Counted from the stretch's first letter, positions 1 to 9,194 are shown. The stretch: DNA of 64,000 bases from Pseudoalteromonas luteoviolacea (GCF_021654285.1 NZ_JAKFZS010000021.1:1-64000); one strand, 5' to 3'. Program-made: numbers and translations. The notes: generated by a model from the sequence alone, not told the origin.

Positions 1-109
1 TTGAGATTAGCGCAAGGGCTTTTTTAAATTAATCGAGGGCAACGCGTCCAATCGAACAAATAAAAAACAAGTAGGAAGTTATTTAAACAAAACCGCTTGA
101 AATTAATAA

Positions 110-133
110 GCCGTACCCTCGAAAGGATACGGC
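110..133 (-). terminator. Hairpin terminator after the porin gene
   Basis: A 9-bp stem (one G-U pair) with a 6-nt loop lies 26 bp beyond the porin stop codon. On the minus strand it is followed by an imperfect T-rich run (TTATTAATTTC). The stem is clear but the U-tract is weak, so this is a probable rather than certain Rho-independent terminator. Confidence 0.6.
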
Positions 134-159
134 CTGAAAAGAGTCAAATGAATACTGGA

Positions 160-1098
160 TTAAAACTTGTATTCAATACCAAGACCTAAGTAATCTTCTT
201 CCGTTCCAGCATCTTCATCAACTGAAGAATAGAAGGCATATAGTTTTGCCGCTTTCGCAAGCTTATGGTCAATACCAATGCTAATACCATCTACGTCTTT
301 CGATGCGGCAGCATCGAAGTCTATCATTTGATACTGAATCTTAACTGTGTTTGCGCCAAAGCTATATGCAGCATTTAATAGGAAACCATCAGCAGTACCT
401 GTTCCATCTACTTTTTCTTGCTTTTGGTACATAGCACCCAGTTTTAAATCATCTGTCGCTTTATACTGACCTGATAAACGCAGTGCATCATACCCTTTTA
501 CTTCACTGTCACCGGCAAGCGCAACATAGAACTTAGACTTTTTAAGCTTAGAATCACCATAAGTAATTGCGCCTGAGTAGCCATTTTCGCCATCAGTACC
601 ATCTTCCGCAATAAATGTACCTAACACTTTAAAGCCGTTGTAACTTGCAGATTTAAATGAAAGTGAATCCCCTAGGCGGTTTTCACCTTTCCAAATATTT
701 TTAATATCTGCTTCTAAGTCATTAAATTGATCAAGCTTACCTTGAGAAAGTTTAAATGCAGTGTCATTTCGACCAATCACAACTTCACCATATTTGCCTT
801 TTAAACCGACATATTGGTTACGAGCTGTAATATTGTCATCATCCCCTTTTGAGTCAGCATCTGATACATCAACTTGGAATTCTAACTTGTAGATTACTTC
901 AAGTCCTGAGTCTAACTTTTCAGAACCTTTAAAACCAAAACGTGAAGCATTGCTTTTTACTTCAGTAAATGAGCCGTCCCCTTCATCAGAAGATTGTACC
1001 GACAAGTTCGCTTTACCATATACATCAACATCGGCATAAGCATTCAAAGATAGACCACTAAGAATCGAAAGTAGTAATGCTGATTTGGTCAGTTTCAT
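160..1098 (-). CDS. Gram-negative general porin
   Basis: Outer-membrane beta-barrel of 312 residues that would form a trimeric diffusion channel for small hydrophilic solutes. A signal peptide (residues 1-22, ending NAYA) precedes a mature start DVDVYGKANLS that is typical of the OmpC/OmpU-like porin family. The body alternates short amphipathic strands with Gly/Asp/Ser-rich turns, and the protein ends in KF, the terminal Phe expected of BAM substrates. It is a separate unit downstream of hdfR on the same strand, with 165 bp between them. Family call is firm; the solute preference cannot be read from sequence. Confidence 0.92.
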   Translation of the reverse strand: MKLTKSALLLSILSGLSLNAYADVDVYGKANLSVQSSDEGDGSFTEVKSNASRFGFKGSEKLDSGLEVIYKLEFQVDVSDADSKGDDDNITARNQYVGLKGKYGEVVIGRNDTAFKLSQGKLDQFNDLEADIKNIWKGENRLGDSLSFKSASYNGFKVLGTFIAEDGTDGENGYSGAITYGDSKLKKSKFYVALAGDSEVKGYDALRLSGQYKATDDLKLGAMYQKQEKVDGTGTADGFLLNAAYSFGANTVKIQYQMIDFDAAASKDVDGISIGIDHKLAKAAKLYAFYSSVDEDAGTEEDYLGLGIEYKF

Positions 1099-1263
1099 GT
1101 GTATTTCCTCAATATCGCAACACGTAATTTATTAGACAGGCGCAGTCTGCCAGCACTAAGTGACAAAAATATTACACACAAAATAAAAATGACATTTTAT
1201 TGAAACTGAAAATTCAGCTCCGTGTCATAAATGGGTAATCTTAAGTAAAACACTAAATTGAGT

Positions 1264-2112
1264 TTACTCCGCAATCGAAGCTAATAGATTTACGACTGTT
1301 TCTATGTGCTTTAATTGCTCATTCCCTTTATGATAGGCAACATAAACATCTCGAAAGCTACACTCCACAGACTCAACAAAAAACAGCTGCTGTTTTTGTA
1401 TGAAATCTGCTGCGAGTAACTTAGGCAAAAATGCTGAACCACCACATTGCAAAATCAGCTCTAAGGCAATACGACCAGTGCTCGTGCGAAAGTAAGGCGG
1501 CATTGCCCCTTCACACCGCTTAGTATGCCAAAGTGAAAACGCGTTTCCCCAATCGACATAAACATACTGCTTGCCAAAAAAGTCATCTTTATTTGTATAT
1601 TTAAAAGTACTGACTGGAATTATAGACAAATTTTTAACTTGTCTAACGATTAATTCATCTACCTTTGGAGGGTCAAATAGCACAGCTATATCTAAAGCTC
1701 GCTCTAACAGTAACCGGACACACTCTTGCTGAGCTTTCACTTCTGCCACCAATGACACGTCCGGCATTGACGAGACAATCTGGTTAATACCAAAATGTAA
1801 ATAGGCATCCCACACATTAGCCGTACCAGAAAGTGAGAGCTGTTGTTGCCCATTATTTGCCAATGCCACATCCATTTTTGCTCTATGCATTGCAGTTAAA
1901 AGCATCTTTGCATGGGATAAAAACCTTTTCCCAGAGGCGGTCAGCTGAATGTTATTCCGCTGACGTACAAATAACTCAACACCTAGGTTCTGCTCCAACT
2001 GCCTAATTCTAAAGCTCACAGCAGATTGTGTGATATACAAGTTTTCTGCTGCACGCCCAAAATGACGAGTTTGTGAAACTTCGACAAAAGTTTTTAATAG
2101 TTCCTTGTCCAT
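1264..2112 (-). CDS. hdfR: LysR-family transcriptional regulator HdfR
   Basis: A 282-residue LysR regulator, close to the length of E. coli HdfR (279). Residues 1-60 form the winged HTH (RAAENLYITQSAVSFRIRQLEQNLG); residues about 90-280 form the periplasmic-binding-like effector domain. The main reason for the HdfR name is position: it is divergent from maoP, as in E. coli, where HdfR represses flhDC. The ATG at 2112 sits against the shared 84-bp intergenic region. It also lies upstream of a porin on the same strand, so a role in porin control cannot be excluded. Target genes here are inferred, not seen. Confidence 0.85.
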   Translation of the reverse strand: MDKELLKTFVEVSQTRHFGRAAENLYITQSAVSFRIRQLEQNLGVELFVRQRNNIQLTASGKRFLSHAKMLLTAMHRAKMDVALANNGQQQLSLSGTANVWDAYLHFGINQIVSSMPDVSLVAEVKAQQECVRLLLERALDIAVLFDPPKVDELIVRQVKNLSIIPVSTFKYTNKDDFFGKQYVYVDWGNAFSLWHTKRCEGAMPPYFRTSTGRIALELILQCGGSAFLPKLLAADFIQKQQLFFVESVECSFRDVYVAYHKGNEQLKHIETVVNLLASIAE

Positions 2113-2139
2113 TCCCCTACCTTTCTATCAAAAATATTC

Positions 2140-2179
2140 GTTTAAAAAAGCCGCTTTGTTGGTTCATACTTTTTTAAAC
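2140..2179. repeat. Perfect 11-bp inverted repeat between hdfR and maoP
   Basis: GTTTAAAAAAG at 2140-2150 is the exact reverse complement of CTTTTTTAAAC at 2169-2179, with an 18-bp spacer. It fills much of the 84-bp hdfR-maoP intergenic region. It could be an autoregulatory HdfR operator, part of a maoS-like chromosome-organising site, or a transcript hairpin. The symmetry is seen; the function is inferred. Confidence 0.5.
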
Positions 2180-2196
2180 AATGTGAGGAAAACATC

Positions 2197-2571
2197 ATGG
2201 ATATGACTATAGCTGAATTAAAAGAAGCTTTTGCTGCACCTAAGCCCTTTTATGATGATAAGAACTTCCCCCGGGGATTTTCTAGAAGTGGACACTTTAC
2301 ATTATTGGAATCAGAGCTTTTGCAACAGCACGGATACCTCTTGACGCAGTTACTTCAGCAAAAACTTGAACCTAGAAACACGGCTCAACAGCAGTTTGTT
2401 ATTACATTTTTAAATCAGAAGCAGCCGACTAACCGCATCGAAAAAGTTTGGGCAAAGTATTTAGACTTAACGACCCGCAAGCATAAAGTACATACCCTAA
2501 GTATCCAAAAGCCACTTGCTCATGTTCAAAATAAAATCGAACAGCAAGAGGTTGAACCAAGCCTTGAGTAG
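2197..2571 (+). CDS. maoP: Macrodomain Ori organisation protein MaoP (DUF413)
   Basis: A 124-residue soluble protein matching MaoP (formerly YifE): the segments FYDDKNFPRGFSRSGHFT, LLQQHG and VWAKYL with a C-terminal HTLS are family hallmarks. In E. coli, MaoP acts with the adjacent cis site maoS to constrain DNA in the Ori macrodomain. GAGGAA upstream of the ATG is a good ribosome-binding site. Divergent from hdfR, the same arrangement as in E. coli. The Q-rich centre (LLQQKL..TAQQQF) and the tail after residue 105 are less conserved. Confidence 0.9.
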   Translation: MDMTIAELKEAFAAPKPFYDDKNFPRGFSRSGHFTLLESELLQQHGYLLTQLLQQKLEPRNTAQQQFVITFLNQKQPTNRIEKVWAKYLDLTTRKHKVHTLSIQKPLAHVQNKIEQQEVEPSLE

Positions 2572-2743
2572 CTTTAATTAAAAATAGAGATACTCTATTA
2601 GAATTAGTAAAAGCACTGTTTGTTGGTAGAGTTTCTTGAGAATGTCGATTTTTAATTTAGGTCTTTAGATATGAATCTTAATTTCTTCATTGCTTTTTTG
2701 GCACTTTCAGTTAAAACTGAAGTAAAGAAAAGCTCTTAAGGTT

Positions 2744-3985
2744 GTGCATGTGTTGAGAAAAGTGCTGATAATAGAAGACACACCAACTATCGCAAAAGTC
2801 CAAAAACACATCGCAAGTTCAGTCGGGTACGATGTTGATGTGGCCACTACGCTGGAAAGCGCAAAACGACTCATCAACGACCACAACTATTTTTGTGCTG
2901 TTGTAGATTTTGTATTACCCGATGCAGCTAACGGCGAAGCCATCCCCTATACAGTCAAAGCAAATATTCCTACAATCGTGATGACAGGAAACTTGGAATC
3001 AAGTACCCGAGATACGGTTGATAAATACCCAGTCATTGATTACATCACCAAAGAAAACAAGCAAGCTTATCAGTATCTAAAAAGGCAACTACAACGGCTA
3101 CCTCGAAACGAGCAAGTAAAAGTACTTGTCGTTGATGATTCAGCTGCCACTAGAAGACATATTAGCTCATTGTTGCAAAGGCATAAGTATCAAGTTTACG
3201 TCGCCGAAGATGGAATAAAAGCGTTAGCAACTTTGAATGATCACCCTGATATAGATGTCATTATTACAGATAATGAGATGCCAAATATGCGCGGTGAAGA
3301 GCTTTGCGCAGAAATAAGGCGCTTATATAGTAATGATGATAAAGCAATCATTGGTATTTCAGGCACAGACAATGCCTACTTATCGGCGCGTTTTTTGAAA
3401 AGCGGCGCAAATGATTATTTACGCAAGCCTTTTAACCCAGAAGAGTTTTACTGCCGGTTGAGCCAAAACGTAGATATGTTGGAAAACATAGCGACAATTC
3501 GGCGCCAAGCTAACACAGATTATTTAACCCAATTACCAAATAGGCGATATTTTTTTGAGCACGCCAGTAAGCAGCTAACGATGAACAGCCGTCAAAATCA
3601 TGGCTGTATGCTAGCCATGGTTGACATTGACTTTTTTAAAAAAATAAATGACCAGCACGGACATGATGCTGGTGATAAAGTACTGCAATCTATTGGAGAG
3701 TGTTTCGAAAAGTTCTTTGAACATGATTTATACGCAAGGCTCGGAGGAGAAGAATTTGCAGTATTATTTCGTTCACAAGACAGTGAAAAAAATACTCAGC
3801 AATTAGAACAATTCAGACTATTTTTAGAAAAAAATAGTAGCTCTTTGACGCCTTACCACATTCCATTTACTGTCTCAATTGGTGTTGCAGACAAAGTAAT
3901 CGAAAGCATCGACCCCTTAATTAAAATTGCAGACGAAAAGCTTTATGTCGCGAAAGAATCTGGGCGAAATCAAATAGCCTTCTAA
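2744..3985 (+). CDS. Response regulator REC-REC-GGDEF, diguanylate cyclase
   Basis: A 413-residue cytoplasmic protein with two receiver domains (about 5-120 and 125-245) and a C-terminal GGDEF domain (about 250-413). The phospho-acceptors are the Asp in AVVDFVLPD and in IITDNEMPN. The cyclase signature is GGEEF, so c-di-GMP synthesis is expected. The inhibitory RxxD site five residues upstream reads FEHD and lacks the Arg, so product inhibition is probably lost. There is no ATG start: GTG at 2744 or GTG at 2750; the AAGG at about 2738 fits the second better. No partner kinase is adjacent. Confidence 0.9.
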   Translation: MHVLRKVLIIEDTPTIAKVQKHIASSVGYDVDVATTLESAKRLINDHNYFCAVVDFVLPDAANGEAIPYTVKANIPTIVMTGNLESSTRDTVDKYPVIDYITKENKQAYQYLKRQLQRLPRNEQVKVLVVDDSAATRRHISSLLQRHKYQVYVAEDGIKALATLNDHPDIDVIITDNEMPNMRGEELCAEIRRLYSNDDKAIIGISGTDNAYLSARFLKSGANDYLRKPFNPEEFYCRLSQNVDMLENIATIRRQANTDYLTQLPNRRYFFEHASKQLTMNSRQNHGCMLAMVDIDFFKKINDQHGHDAGDKVLQSIGECFEKFFEHDLYARLGGEEFAVLFRSQDSEKNTQQLEQFRLFLEKNSSSLTPYHIPFTVSIGVADKVIESIDPLIKIADEKLYVAKESGRNQIAF

Positions 3986-4012
3986 TCACTAATTGTTGTG
4001 AACTAGAAGGCT
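3976..4012. terminator. Hairpin between convergent GGDEF gene and rarD
   Basis: AGCCTTCTA pairs with TAGAAGGCT across a loop that holds a further TCAC/GTGA pairing. The stop codon of the GGDEF gene lies inside the left arm. Flanking U-tracts are poor in both directions, so it may stop transcripts only weakly or protect their 3' ends. Confidence 0.4.
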
Positions 4013-4028
4013 GAATATTAAAAAAAGT

Positions 4029-4931
4029 TTATTTCTTGAATGAGCTAGCCGACTTACTTGCTTTCAACGAATCAAAACTAAAGAGTAACAACGCACCCCA
4101 GATAAAAGCAAAAGTCACCGCTCTTTCCATATCAAATGATTCACCATAAAAAACAACGGCTAGCATAAGCATTAAACTTGGTCCGATATACTGGAAAAAG
4201 CCCAGTGTAGAGTATGGCAGCCTTTTTGCCGCAGCTGTGAAGCTGAGCAATGGCAATGTTGTTACCACACCAGCGGCAATAAGTAGCAAGTTTAGATCTA
4301 AACTATTGGCAAACATATCGCTTGTCGGGCTAGGCATCATAACAAACCAATAAATAGCTGCTATTGGGAGTAAAATGGCTGATTCAATCAACAATCCGGG
4401 TAAGGACTCCACTGCCATTTTTTTCCTTAAGAGGCCATATATTGCAAAAGAGCATGCCAGCGAAAAAGCAATATAAGGGAAAGACCCAAAGCTAATCAAT
4501 TGCACCAAGACCCCCGTAGATGCAAGCAATACGGCAACCTTTTGAGCAGCTCTTAACCTTTCAGATAAAAATAGCATACCAAGAAAAACATTTAATAGAG
4601 GGTTAATATAATAACCTAAGCTTGCATCAAGCATGTAACCGTTATTAACCGCCCATATGAACAGTCCCCAGTTAAAGCCAAGTAATAATGCGGTAACTGT
4701 AAGCATCATTAAGAGCTTAGGGTTAACCAAAATACTACGCACTTTACGCCAATTATTTCGAACCCCTATTACAACCAAAACGAAAAGAACGGACCATACG
4801 ACACGGTGCACAAGGATTTCGAGCGCGTCAACTTGTTCGATAGACTTAAAATAGATAGGTGCTAAGCCCCACATAATAAAGGCGAGTGTTGCATATATAT
4901 AGCCTTGCTTCGCCTGCGAATCACCAGTCAT
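4029..4931 (-). CDS. rarD: EamA-family transporter RarD
   Basis: Inner-membrane protein of the drug/metabolite transporter superfamily with about ten membrane spans in two EamA repeats. It matches E. coli RarD along its length: FIMWGLAPIYFK, ILVHRVVWS, GFNWGLFIWAVNN, LGYYINPL and FFQYIGPSLM. I place the start at the ATG at 4931 (301 aa), preceded by GGGGAA, rather than the ATG at 4955, which lacks a Shine-Dalgarno. RarD lies close to recQ in E. coli as well. The substrate is not established; the chloramphenicol link is by name only. Confidence 0.9.
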   Translation of the reverse strand: MTGDSQAKQGYIYATLAFIMWGLAPIYFKSIEQVDALEILVHRVVWSVLFVLVVIGVRNNWRKVRSILVNPKLLMMLTVTALLLGFNWGLFIWAVNNGYMLDASLGYYINPLLNVFLGMLFLSERLRAAQKVAVLLASTGVLVQLISFGSFPYIAFSLACSFAIYGLLRKKMAVESLPGLLIESAILLPIAAIYWFVMMPSPTSDMFANSLDLNLLLIAAGVVTTLPLLSFTAAAKRLPYSTLGFFQYIGPSLMLMLAVVFYGESFDMERAVTFAFIWGALLLFSFDSLKASKSASSFKK

Positions 4932-5190
4932 TTCACTTCCCCAATTACCACCCATATGAGATGAAGGCGAGCATTATACAGATATAAAGAGGTATCACCA
5001 TGCTGGTTTAAAATTAACACTAACTAGGTAAGCATTGCGTTCTTTACAATGGTGTATCGTTCTCCTGCCATCAAAACTCCTTCTGTACCTTTGGACATAT
5101 ACATCCCTGCAATTAGATTTGATTAAAAGTCCCGCAGGCCGACTTAAGAATAATCATAAAAGGAAGACAATTACACTAAAACACTCTAAA

Positions 5191-7014
5191 ATGCGCGCAA
5201 TGGAAACGCTAGCAACTCAACAATCGTTAACGCCCAAATCGGTGCTGAAAGAGTATTTCGGCTACACCACATTCCGTACGGGACAACAAGAAACTATCGA
5301 AGCATGCCTCAGTGGGCGTGACAGCTTAGTATTACTTCCAACTGGCGGAGGTAAATCTCTATGCTATCAAGTTCCAGCGCTTATGCTACCTGGGGTAACT
5401 ATCGTTATCTCTCCCCTTATTTCTCTTATGCAAGACCAGGTAGCTCAATTACAAGCGCAAGGTATTGCCGCTGAGTTTGTGAATAACAGTGTTGAGTGGC
5501 AGCAACAACAACAAATCTATCAGCGACTGCACGCTGGTGAAATAAAACTGCTTTATGTTGCCCCAGAAAAAGTATTACAAAGAGAGTTTTTAGAACGCTT
5601 AAGTAGCTTACCATTAGCCTTATTTGCTATTGATGAAGCGCACTGCGTATCTCATTGGGGGCACGACTTTCGACCTCACTATTGTCGGCTCAATGAGTTA
5701 AAGCAAGCATTTCCAACCGTACCCACCATGGCATTGACTGCAACAGCTGATATGGCAACCAGAAATGACATTGTCCAGCAGCTGCAATTAAACAACCCAT
5801 TTATTCATACAGGCAGTTTTGACCGTCCAAATATACGCTACACAATTGAAGAAAAGTTCAAACCACTTTCTCAGTTAATGCGATATTTAAAAACTCAAAA
5901 AGGTCAGAGCGGGATCATTTATTGTTCTAGCCGAAGACGAGTAGATGAAATCGCTGAAAAACTGTCTGAAGGTGGTTTTAACGCTGCTGCGTACCATGCT
6001 GGCATGGACAATGAACAACGTCAATTTGTACAAAATGCATTTGCACGAGATGATGTACAAATTGTCGTCGCAACAGTTGCATTTGGCATGGGGATCAACA
6101 AACCCAATGTACGATTCGTCCTGCACTACGATATTCCTAAAAGCATAGAATCTTATTATCAAGAGACTGGGCGAGCAGGCAGAGATGGGCTTGCAGCAGA
6201 AGCCATCATGTATTTTGACCCGGCTGATATCGGTCGAGTCAGACGATTCTTCGAAGATATCCCTGATGAGCAACGACGTAAAGTCGAGCAACAAAGGTTT
6301 AATGCCATGGCTAACTTCGCTGAAGCGCAAACTTGCCGTCGACAGATATTATTAAATTATTTTAGTGAATATCAAAGAGAGCCTTGTGGTAACTGTGATA
6401 TTTGCTTGAACCCACCCAAACACTTTGATGCCACCATCGTTGCACAAAAGGCTTTATCTTGTGTATACCGAGCGGAACAACGTTTTGGGCTAGGCTATGT
6501 CGTGGACTTGTTACGCGGCGCAAACACTGCGCGGATCCGTGACAATCAACATCACAATCTAAGTACATACGGTATAGGTAAAGACCAAAGCAATGAATAT
6601 TGGCTGAGTGTGCTAAGACAGCTTATACACCATGGCTTATTATCTCAAGACATTACACAAGGCGCGACTTTAAAGCTTACAGAAGCAGCCAGAGCAGTAT
6701 TAAAAGGCGAGTATGTATTAAATTTAGCTGAACCAAGATTGCAAGCCAGTCACGTATATCAAGATAAACTCGCTCAGTTTAATTATGATAGGAAGCTCTT
6801 TGCTAAACTTCGTAGTTTACGAAAAGAACTGGCAGATCAGGATGATGTGCCACCTTATGTAGTATTTAATGATAAAACACTTGCAGAAATGGCTCAGAAA
6901 ATGCCAACGGATGACAGTGACTTCTTAAAAGTGTCAGGAGTCGGTTTTACCAAACTCACGAAGTATGGCGCGCCATTTATGCAATTAATCCGCAATTATT
7001 TAGCCGCAGAATAA
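5191..7014 (+). CDS. recQ: ATP-dependent DNA helicase RecQ
   Basis: 3'-5' helicase of the RecF recombination pathway. From the ATG at 5191 it is 607 residues, the family's usual length. Visible parts: motif 0 FGYTTFRTGQQ, Walker A TGGGKS, DEAH box DEAHCVSHWGHDFRP, motif VI QETGRAGRDG, the four-Cys zinc module (CRRQILLNYF...CGNCDIC), winged helix, and a C-terminal HRDC domain. The frame stays open back to a TTG at 5035, but that stretch has no helicase homology. ATG 5200 is also possible. Neither start has a strong ribosome-binding site. Confidence 0.95.
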   Translation: MRAMETLATQQSLTPKSVLKEYFGYTTFRTGQQETIEACLSGRDSLVLLPTGGGKSLCYQVPALMLPGVTIVISPLISLMQDQVAQLQAQGIAAEFVNNSVEWQQQQQIYQRLHAGEIKLLYVAPEKVLQREFLERLSSLPLALFAIDEAHCVSHWGHDFRPHYCRLNELKQAFPTVPTMALTATADMATRNDIVQQLQLNNPFIHTGSFDRPNIRYTIEEKFKPLSQLMRYLKTQKGQSGIIYCSSRRRVDEIAEKLSEGGFNAAAYHAGMDNEQRQFVQNAFARDDVQIVVATVAFGMGINKPNVRFVLHYDIPKSIESYYQETGRAGRDGLAAEAIMYFDPADIGRVRRFFEDIPDEQRRKVEQQRFNAMANFAEAQTCRRQILLNYFSEYQREPCGNCDICLNPPKHFDATIVAQKALSCVYRAEQRFGLGYVVDLLRGANTARIRDNQHHNLSTYGIGKDQSNEYWLSVLRQLIHHGLLSQDITQGATLKLTEAARAVLKGEYVLNLAEPRLQASHVYQDKLAQFNYDRKLFAKLRSLRKELADQDDVPPYVVFNDKTLAEMAQKMPTDDSDFLKVSGVGFTKLTKYGAPFMQLIRNYLAAE

Positions 7015-7026
7015 GCAGAGGGCCGC

Positions 7027-7326
7027 ATGACAAATATCATTCAGCTAGATGATGAAAATACCTTGCAAATTATACCGAGTTTGTTTCCAGATAGTGATGA
7101 CTTTGAATTATGGGGAAGTGTCTTTCTTGCAATTGACAAGTTGCAAACGATAGAGTTTAACGAAGGTGCAGATCGTCACCAATGGCGCTTTTCTTATTCG
7201 CAGCAATCATTTTCACTCAACTTTGAATACTACAGCGAAAGCATTTGGATCACACCAGAGGGTACTGAAGCAACAAGACTTTTACCTAGCCTCCGTGAGT
7301 ATTTTTGCTTGAATTTACAACAATAA
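7027..7326 (+). CDS. DUF3630 family protein, recQ partner
   Basis: A 99-residue acidic soluble protein with no known function. It appears to belong to DUF3630, small proteins found after recQ in Shewanella and relatives. It starts 12 bp after recQ with an AGAGG ribosome-binding site, so the two are almost certainly co-transcribed. Seen: alternating hydrophobic strands with Trp/Phe/Tyr (HQWRFSYSQQSFSLNFEYYSESIWI), suggesting a small alpha/beta fold. No catalytic motif, signal peptide or membrane segment. Confidence 0.75.
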   Translation: MTNIIQLDDENTLQIIPSLFPDSDDFELWGSVFLAIDKLQTIEFNEGADRHQWRFSYSQQSFSLNFEYYSESIWITPEGTEATRLLPSLREYFCLNLQQ

Positions 7327-7378
7327 GATAGACTTGCCTAAGCAGGTATGCCTAACATGAGCCATACTGATTATAACA

Positions 7379-9088
7379 ATGGCGTTAGGCGTATTTATGG
7401 TGATATTCAGGTTTTGCTTTTTTGTCTTTTTAATAAACTCTGCATCGAGTGTAGTCATAACGGCCGTGGCAAATGAGAACTCGACATCAAAAAGCCACTG
7501 TACAACACAAAAAAAAGTACCGCATAACTACAGCTTAGAACTCAGCTCTGAGTATTCCTTACCAAAAAAAGAAAATGCTAAGATCAGTGCCATTGAACTT
7601 CATCAGCTCAATGTCTTCGATACTTCAATACCAGAAGAAGACAATGCCTTATTTAGATTTGCAAATAGAGCGCATATTACAACCAAGCCGGATGTAATAA
7701 AAAGCGTCTTATTATTTAACGAACACAGCGACTATGATCCACAGCTTTTAATCGAATCTGAGCGGTTACTTCGACAGCAATCTTACTTATATGATGCGAG
7801 AGTTTTTGCTGAAGAAGACTGTAATGGAAACATGATAGTTACTGTGGTGACACGCGACCTTTGGACTCTGTTACCTGATCTGAGTTTTAGCCGCAGCGGT
7901 GGTGAGAATTCAAGTCGCATAGGCTTTAGAGAAAGCAACCTATTTGGCTATGGTAAGCGGCTATCATTGACACACATAGAAGATGCGGACCGAAGCGGTT
8001 ATTTATTTGTTTACGATGACCCCAATATATTATCTTCTCGGTACCAAGGGAGGTTAGAATATTCAGACAATGACGACGGTGAACGCCATCACATTGGCGT
8101 TAACTATCCATTTTTCTCAACATATACACCAATCAGCTATGGCGTCTTTAACTATAGTAACAAACGTATTGAACCTCTGTATGAAAATGGAGAAACAGTC
8201 TCTGAGTTTGAACAAGATTCGCAAGTTAGTCAGGTTTATTACGGTATTGGTGAAGCCATGCATACTAATTGGACACGCAGAATCATTTTTGGCTACCGAG
8301 AACAACAAGATGCATTCAAAAAAATACAAGAAACTAACCTACCGATTGCAGAGCAGCGAAAACTCAGTTATCCCTATTTCCAAGTGCAGTGGCTACAAAC
8401 TGACTATATTAAAGTCAGAAATTTTGACTCGATTTACCGCACTGAAGATTTAAATTTAGGCTGGAATATAAATACACAAGTTGGTTACTCAGATGAATCA
8501 ATTAGCAATGACGATACAAGATGGGTATTCAACACAACACTCAGCAAGACCCACTACACCAGCACAAAAAGCCTAATGAGAATGCATTTTATCCTAGATG
8601 GGTACTGGAACCTCGAAAGTGATGAAGCGGAAAACCTCATTACACAACTCAATTTAGAATATCACTTCAATTCCGGTAACTATCAATCTTGGTACACTCA
8701 ACTTAATATCACACATGGCAAACACCTCACAGAGGATAAACAACTAACGCTCGGTGGTGAAACTGGCCTAAGAGGATTCCCTGCACGATACTTACAAGGA
8801 GATAGACGTATCATTTTAAACATCGAAAAAAGATACTATTGGGAGTATGACCTTTTCCAGCTATTTAAAATTGGCGGTGCTGCATACTTTGATATAGGTC
8901 GTGTCGATGGGAAAACCTTATTTAACGCAAACCATAAGTTTTATAAAAACGTTGGGTTTGGTATAAGGATGGCACCGAGCAGAGCAAACTCAGGTTTAGT
9001 TTTGCATTTAGATTTAGCGGCCCCTATAGACAAACCTGAACGGGTTGATAACTTGCAGTGGCACTTTACGGTGAAAAATCGATTTTAA
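7379..9088 (+). CDS. Omp85/BamA-superfamily outer-membrane protein
   Basis: A 569-residue exported protein. After a hydrophobic N-terminus (signal peptide ending near VITAVA) comes one POTRA-like segment (about 55-145) and then a C-terminal surface-antigen (D15) beta-barrel. The barrel carries the RGFP motif (GLRGFPARYLQGDRR), hallmark of the Omp85 lid-lock loop, and ends in RF. It is too short for BamA or TamA. An alternative ATG at 7397, preceded by TTAGGCG, may be the true start. A role in protein or lipid handling at the outer membrane is inferred from family only. Confidence 0.82.
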   Translation: MALGVFMVIFRFCFFVFLINSASSVVITAVANENSTSKSHCTTQKKVPHNYSLELSSEYSLPKKENAKISAIELHQLNVFDTSIPEEDNALFRFANRAHITTKPDVIKSVLLFNEHSDYDPQLLIESERLLRQQSYLYDARVFAEEDCNGNMIVTVVTRDLWTLLPDLSFSRSGGENSSRIGFRESNLFGYGKRLSLTHIEDADRSGYLFVYDDPNILSSRYQGRLEYSDNDDGERHHIGVNYPFFSTYTPISYGVFNYSNKRIEPLYENGETVSEFEQDSQVSQVYYGIGEAMHTNWTRRIIFGYREQQDAFKKIQETNLPIAEQRKLSYPYFQVQWLQTDYIKVRNFDSIYRTEDLNLGWNINTQVGYSDESISNDDTRWVFNTTLSKTHYTSTKSLMRMHFILDGYWNLESDEAENLITQLNLEYHFNSGNYQSWYTQLNITHGKHLTEDKQLTLGGETGLRGFPARYLQGDRRIILNIEKRYYWEYDLFQLFKIGGAAYFDIGRVDGKTLFNANHKFYKNVGFGIRMAPSRANSGLVLHLDLAAPIDKPERVDNLQWHFTVKNRF

Positions 9089-9119
9089 GATTAAGAAAAT
9101 AGATACAATGCAATTTTAC

Positions 9120-9194
9120 TGGCGCTCTCGACAGGGATCGAACCTGTAACTTAGCTTCCGGAGAGCCACGTGATATCCATTTCACCACGAGAGC
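9120..9194 (-). tRNA. tRNA-Arg (anticodon CCG)
   Basis: A 75-nt cloverleaf on the minus strand. The acceptor stem GCTCTCG/CGAGAGC pairs perfectly, the D arm and the T arm (CAGG-TTCGATC-CCTG) are intact, the 7-nt anticodon loop is CTCCGGA, and CCA is encoded. The anticodon CCG reads CGG arginine codons. Confidence 0.95.

Noticed and set aside
1264..2112. LysR gene as a dedicated porin regulator
   Set aside because: Its pairing with maoP identifies it as HdfR; porin control is possible but not needed to explain the order.
5035..5190. N-terminal extension of RecQ from a TTG
   Set aside because: The extra 52 residues have no helicase homology; the ATG at 5191 restores the usual length.
5887..6330. 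A 147-residue open frame antisense to recQ
   Set aside because: It is the reverse of well-conserved helicase motifs, with no ribosome-binding site or known family.
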